From Lingula anatina (lineage: Eukaryota > Brachiopoda > Lingulata > Lingulida > Lingulidae), in contig NW_019775846.1 of NCBI RefSeq assembly GCF_001039355.2, positions 186,001-250,000 on the forward strand: a DNA stretch of 64,000 nt, read 5' to 3'. The position numbers and the translations under genes are program-made. Positions 60,501-64,000 of the stretch are shown piece by piece; within the stretch, counting starts at the first letter, position 1, and each line of letters opens with the position of its first letter. The notes below the pieces were generated by a model. The model saw only the letters and a program-made list of their open reading frames with translations. It did no database searches and was not told where the DNA came from.

Positions 60501-62163
60501 TTTAAGACTATATATACTAGTAACTTAATGAAAATGGCATATTTCTTTTTGGCTTCACAGGTATTTTTTTTATAAAATTTAACACAAAATTAAGTTCCTT
60601 AACATCAGTGATGTTTACTACTAATTGGATCATATTCTCAATCCCTTTCATAACTTCACATTACAGCATAACATATCAACTTTTGAATCTTTTCTTTATT
60701 TGTCTAGTAACATTCATCATTCATTCAACAGTTAGCTAGCATCGCTTATTTCATTATTCAATTTTTGACAATTATCCCCCAGAAAACAGTGTTCATCATG
60801 TTATGGGCAGACAAGTCTTGGTCAATCAAACTATTATGAAAGAGCTCTTTCAGAACAGCAGACTAACAGATCCGTGGATTGAATATGGGTGACCCACTTG
60901 AATGCTTGTTGGGTGATCCTCGTGGGGAATCTATTCGGCGTATAATCAGGAACTAAGCAGCAAGCTTTTTAGTGGGTTGAAGTATTTGATCTAGGGATCT
61001 GTTAGTCACTGTTCTGAATGTGCTTCAAGTGAAAATGATTCCCCTAAAGCTGCATTTCATCTTTATATTATACATATCAATGTGCTTGCAAATGGTTCTT
61101 AATTCTAACATGCTTGGGTGATGCTACCAATGTGCCAGGTTAATACTTACATCTACTAACATGGCAGTATTTGTTTTTAGGTTTGGTGGTTTGTTTTCCT
61201 TTGATACCCTAATTTCAAGCATGACTGGTGGCTTCAATACTGAATTTGAACTAGAACAGGTAAGACAATGCTTTGGGATCTGCTCTAATCCTGACTGACT
61301 GGGGATAGTTTGGAAATGATCTTCTTGAAAGATGTTTGTTTTATAGATATGGTAGTGGGCCATTTGACTTCAGTACATTAATATCAAGTGTGACTAGCTG
61401 GTTCAACACTGAATTTGAATTAGAGCAGGTAAGATTTGAAAAAAATGAAAATTCAAAGCAAGATTATTATATATTATATATTATGTAGATCATGATTCAC
61501 GAAACAATTAACAAGCATATACTGCTGTCAATATGTTTTTAACATTATGTCCTTGAAAAGTAATAATGGTAATGTTATGGTATGGTCCTGATTGAATTTT
61601 GATTATGAAAGATTGCTCTGTTTTTATGCATGATGGCATGTGTAGACAGTGGCTGCATTCAGAACAGTGGACTAACTTGTCGCGGGTCAAATATGGCGAC
61701 CCACTAAATATGAAAAGCTTGCCATCTAATCCACTAATAGACACTGGTAAAAACATGGTAAAGTATCAAGTAAGTCCACTGTTCTGAATGCGGCCAGTGA
61801 CCCTATTGCTTACCAATAAATGAAAAACATGGCGGAGTGGGTATAGCATCTTTTCTTTAATCCAAGGGTCTTGGGTTGAAGTCTGAGCACATCGATCCCT
61901 ATTTATTTATTCTATAATTTCTTTGAAAAAAAAATTTGGGGGTTGTCTGGTACTTTATGAATACTCATCACTCAATGTACTAAATTAGAATTAAGCCAGT
62001 TTTATTCAAATTTTAGCTTCAAGCTCTGATGTCTAGTAAAGGGAATCTGGGATCTGGTCAGCGTGCCTTTGAACAAGCTGTGGAGAAGACATGGGCAAAT
62101 ATCAAGTGGATGCAGGCCAATGAACAGAAACTGGGAGATTGGCTGAAAAGTGGAGGAATGTAA
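41215..62163 (+). CDS. ANPEP: Membrane M1 aminopeptidase (APN family), first catalytic unit
   Basis: A type II membrane zinc aminopeptidase that removes N-terminal residues from peptides outside the cell. Exons: 41215-41539, 49566-50043, 50417-50572, 50952-51069, 52822-52942, 53559-53713, 54264-54377, 54643-54777, 55462-55527, 55788-55853, 56188-56366, 56788-56876, 57564-57709, 57834-57889, 58132-58288, 58535-58608, 58879-58998, 59452-59619, 60101-60241, 61181-61259 or 61347-61428, and 62017-62159. All are in phase, about 1030 residues. Exon 1 gives a cytosolic tail, one membrane helix (about residues 33-57) and a Ser/Thr/Pro stalk. The substrate motif GAMEN is at 410-414. The zinc site is HELAH at 446-450 with E469 in WLNEGFASY. 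The catalytic Tyr is probably Y532 in SISYNKGAS. The C-terminal ERAP1-like domain ends [11 protein letters not shown]. If the last donor is not used, translation stops at TAA 62161-62163. If it is spliced, the frame continues into a second M1 unit. Confidence 0.93.
42835..42875. repeat. Poly(A) homopolymer
   Basis: Run of 41 A residues in aminopeptidase intron 1. It may be a retroposon tail, but no body was recognised upstream. Confidence 0.9.
43092..43405. mobile_element. Foldback MITE with TA target site, mariner-like
   Basis: A 314-bp element whose two halves are near-perfect reverse complements over about 130 nt each. The ends are GGGGAGCATTCACAT and ATGTGAATGCTCCC. It is flanked by TA on both sides (43090-43091 and 43406-43407), the target-site duplication of Tc1/mariner elements. 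The arms are GC-rich (CCTCTCACACGCCTCCCCGC, with a near-complementary partner). No transposase is encoded; the 79-codon frame inside is an artefact of the arms. Confidence 0.75.
43928..44257 (+). pseudogene. 3' remnant of a non-LTR retrotransposon ORF
   Basis: An open stretch of 109 codons resembles the far C-terminal tail of LINE reverse-transcriptase proteins. It shows [15 protein letters not shown], then [12 protein letters not shown], then a degraded His/Cys knuckle region ([10 protein letters not shown]). The reverse transcriptase and endonuclease parts are absent and the expected second cysteine pair is degraded, so this is a 5'-truncated dead copy. Flanking target duplications were not identified. 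Confidence 0.5.
45687..45957. repeat. Three tandem copies of a 92-bp unit
   Basis: The landmark AGGTCA[AC]TGTGGCATT begins at 45692, 45784 and 45876, an exact period of 92 bp. Each unit contains CTTGAACATGATAT and CCGATAAT. The copies differ by scattered substitutions. The unit has no open frame. Confidence 0.9.
47044..47086. repeat. (TTTA)n microsatellite
   Basis: About ten TTTA units in aminopeptidase intron 1. Confidence 0.9.
47751..47788. repeat. (AAT)n microsatellite
   Basis: About twelve AAT/ATA units. Confidence 0.9.
48444..48521. repeat. (AT)n microsatellite
   Basis: About 39 AT units without interruption. The Tyr/Ile open frame across it is an artefact. Confidence 0.95.
48700..49010. 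other. Unexplained GC-richer block inside intron 1
   Basis: This 300-bp segment is clearly richer in G and C than the flanking intron. It has a compact hairpin, GACCGATC-CTGCTA-GATCGGTC, around 48940-48962, and no open frame. It could be part of a repeat or an old insertion; I do not recognise it. Confidence 0.35.
51433..51836. repeat. Two tandem copies of a 195-bp unit in aminopeptidase intron 4
   Basis: Both copies start AATTTACTTATTCATTTT and end with AAACAAAACAAGAGAATGA. They begin at 51433 and 51628. Identity is high with a few small indels, so the duplication is recent. No coding potential. Confidence 0.9.
60843..61024. mobile_element. MITE copy 1 in the aminopeptidase intron before exon 20a
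   Basis: Terminal arms are TTTCAGAACAGCAGACTAAC on the left and GTTAGTCACTGTTCTGAA on the right, inverted with few mismatches. The interior contains GAATATGGGTGACCCACTT, matching the interior of copy 2 at about 61689-61707. Non-autonomous; no open frame. Confidence 0.65.
61181..61259 (+). other. ANPEP: Aminopeptidase alternative exon 20a
   Basis: 79 nt with acceptor TTTTAG and donor GTAAGA. It encodes [20 protein letters not shown] then EFELEQ, part of the C-terminal helical domain. Entry phase 2 and exit phase 0 are identical to exon 20b. Confidence 0.85.
61347..61428 (+). other. ANPEP: Aminopeptidase alternative exon 20b
   Basis: 82 nt with acceptor TTATAG and donor GTAAGA. It encodes [19 protein letters not shown] then NTEFELEQ. 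In a gapped alignment 19 of 27 positions match exon 20a, including the last nine. It is one residue longer. Using both exons (161 nt) would shift the frame. Confidence 0.85.
61647..61799. mobile_element. MITE copy 2 in the intron after exon 20b
   Basis: 153-bp element with inverted ends CAGTGGCTGCATTCAGAACA and its near-perfect partner ending GTTCTGAATGCGGCCAGTG. It shares end and interior motifs with copy 1. No target-site duplication was clear. Confidence 0.7.
61827..61895 (+). repeat. tRNA-derived SINE head or decayed tRNA-like sequence
   Basis: TGGCGGAGTGG at 61830-61840 fits an RNA polymerase III A box. GGGTTGAAGTC at 61873-61883 is a degraded B box at the right distance. A clean cloverleaf cannot be drawn, so this is not called as a tRNA gene. 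Confidence 0.35.
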
Positions 62164-62519
62164 GTGTTGTGAACAAGGTTGAGGAGATTATTGCGATTCC
62201 CTGAGTCCTAGAATCTTATGTGATTTATATGATTTATAGAAGAATTATACGATCACTGTTTTGAGATATGTACTGTAATATGATAGGTGAATTGATTTAT
62301 TTGAACCTACTACACTAACACAGAACACTAAAGAGAGAGAGATTTAATGGGGCCCATTTTATAGTGGTGTCAACAAAAGGAATTAGTCGGCTGCCTTTTA
62401 GAAACCTGGGGATGATGATAAATATGTGTGTGCATATCATGCATGACAAAAATTAACTGACCACATTCTTAAGTAATTAAGAAAAGCAGTTTCATATGTT
62501 TTGTTTTTCTTTCCTGCAG

Positions 62520-63857
62520 AACTCCGGACCCTGGAACTTCAAATGATGTCCGTCTGCCTTCTACCTTACATCCAGTGTACTATAAACTAGATCTAAAACC
62601 TGATATTTATGGAAATGACCCAGAACACTTCAACTTTTCTGGATCAGTAGAAATCACCATTTTCTGCAATGAAAGCACACTACAAATAAAACTTCACAGC
62701 AATAAGCTGACCATCCCTGAAAATGATGTGAAATTAATGGATGAAAACGGAGTCCGATTAGATATATCAAACACCGAAATGGACACTGAAAATCAGTTTT
62801 TCATTCTAAATCTGCCACATGTTCTTGAAAAAGGAAAAAATTACACATTAAAGATGAAGTTTGAAGGACCATTAAAGGATGACCTGACTGGACTTTACAG
62901 AAGTCAGTATTTCAGTACTGCAAAGAATAAGACAGTGTAAGTTGTTTAATTCACACACTGATTTTCTGTTCATTTCTTGATATTGGTTAAAAATTTTTCC
63001 ATAACTGTAACAGATATTGATAGAGTGAAATTAAATGCAAGAATTTGTGTTGAGTAAGTTTCTTGATTACTTTATCATGGATGTTATCTTTGTCAGTTAA
63101 AAGTAGAATTATTGTTTGAAGTTGCATAGATTCCAATAATTCAGAATAACTTATCTGATAGCAATAAAATTGCATAAACAGTCTGACTGTTATGGTTTGA
63201 GGAGACATTATATTCTGTGTTCTCTTCAGCCACATTGCCACCACCCAGATGCAGCCTACAGATGCCAGAAAAGCTTTCCCCTGCTTTGATGAACCTGCAT
63301 TTAGAGCTGTCTTTGAAGTGACTCTGTGGAGAAAAGACCCCATGAAATCCTTGTCCAACATGCCTATCAGAAATACTACGACTCAGTAAGAACTGACAGT
63401 GCTCTACATTTTCATTTATGCTGATGAAAATATTAAGATTGACGAGAATAAAATTAAAAAAATAGTTTCATCCCAGAAAGGAATCAGAAAGACTAGAAGA
63501 ATCTGAAAGGTTTCAATGATAAACACTTTTTGTTTTGATATGAAATTAATAGGTAAAATAGCTTAAAGTATGTAACTAATGCCTAATAAAAATGTAAATT
63601 TGTATATCGATATAACTTGATTTCATTTGAGTTGTCACTTATTCACATAATTTTATTTTTACTTAATTCTGATTGATCTATTTTTGATCTATTTTTACTA
63701 CTGATCTTTATCTGGAAGCAATTCTTTTTTTAATTTCAGATCAGGTGGATGGATTGCAGATCATTACCTCCCCACCCTTAAAATGTCCACATACCTCCTG
63801 GCTTTCATTATATGTGATTTTGACTATGTCGAAAATACCACATCCAGAAACACAATA
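62520..63857 (+). CDS. Second M1 aminopeptidase unit (N-terminal part, continues past the window)
   Basis: Exons 62520-62936, 63230-63385 and 63740-63857 encode the first part of another APN-type ectodomain: [64 protein letters not shown] and [15 protein letters not shown]. The last two exons have the same lengths (156 and 118 nt) and phases as their counterparts in unit 1, and the protein is strikingly similar, so this is a tandem duplicate. There is no membrane-anchor exon between 62164 and 62519. The first in-frame ATG of exon 62520-62936 lies deep inside the domain (MDENGV). Its 5' phase accepts the donor at 62159 exactly. The zinc-site exons lie beyond the window, so catalytic competence is unknown. 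Confidence 0.88.
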
Positions 63858-64000
63858 GTGAGTAGTAAAATTAAAAAACCCAATCCTCATACATTCTGAC
63901 TATTAGTTTTTGTATAAGATTGACTGCATTCAGTTTTTGTGATGTAACAGGTGAGCCTGTATTATAGATAAGTCTGTATTAAGATAAAAAAAAACATTAC

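Overview
This is a stretch of an animal nuclear genome. The DNA is AT-rich. Genes are split by GT-AG introns and carry AATAAA poly(A) signals, and many introns hold microsatellites and foldback (MITE-like) elements. The gene set and the sequence style suggest a lophotrochozoan, most likely a bivalve mollusc. That placement is an inference; no marker in the window proves it. I rebuilt the gene models by joining reading frames across splice sites and checking phase at every junction.

Layout, left to right. (1) 1891-3783, minus: the 5' part of CEP78 (centrosome/cilium leucine-rich-repeat protein), running off the left side. (2) About 5100-5400: a probable divergent promoter shared by CEP78 and (3) a type I DnaJ/Hsp40 of the DNAJA1 class (5722-8696, plus, 401 aa, complete). 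(4) 8697-12160: 3' UTR and gene-free DNA with an (AT)n/(CA)n tract. (5) 12161-18357, plus: a filamin-like actin-binding protein with one CH domain, two filamin repeats and a long disordered middle. (6) 19626-22611, minus: proteasome subunit beta type-4 (PSMB4), complete. (7) 23106-24691, plus: BLOC1S6/pallidin, complete, head-to-head with PSMB4. (8) 24838-27725: gene-poor. (9) 27726-31930, plus: an unrecognised 809-aa serine-rich protein with four degenerate internal repeats. (10) 32782-38866, plus: SEC11, the catalytic subunit of the ER signal peptidase, with a duplicated 58-nt exon. (11) 41215 to the right edge, plus: a membrane M1 aminopeptidase (APN family). It has an 8-kb first intron full of repeats and a complete first catalytic unit. 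A second, highly similar M1 unit starts at 62520 and runs off the window.

The most notable points are in the last two genes. SEC11 has two back-to-back copies of its penultimate coding exon, equal in length and not divisible by three. The aminopeptidase likewise has two copies of one late exon (79 and 82 nt, both 1 mod 3). Both look like mutually exclusive exon pairs. In the aminopeptidase, the splice donor of the last exon of unit 1 overlaps an in-frame TAA stop. Splicing there joins unit 1 in frame to unit 2, which shows no start codon or membrane anchor of its own. The locus can therefore be read as a two-headed aminopeptidase, or as an unspliced single-headed one. I saw no CRISPR array, bacterial operon or intact transposase.
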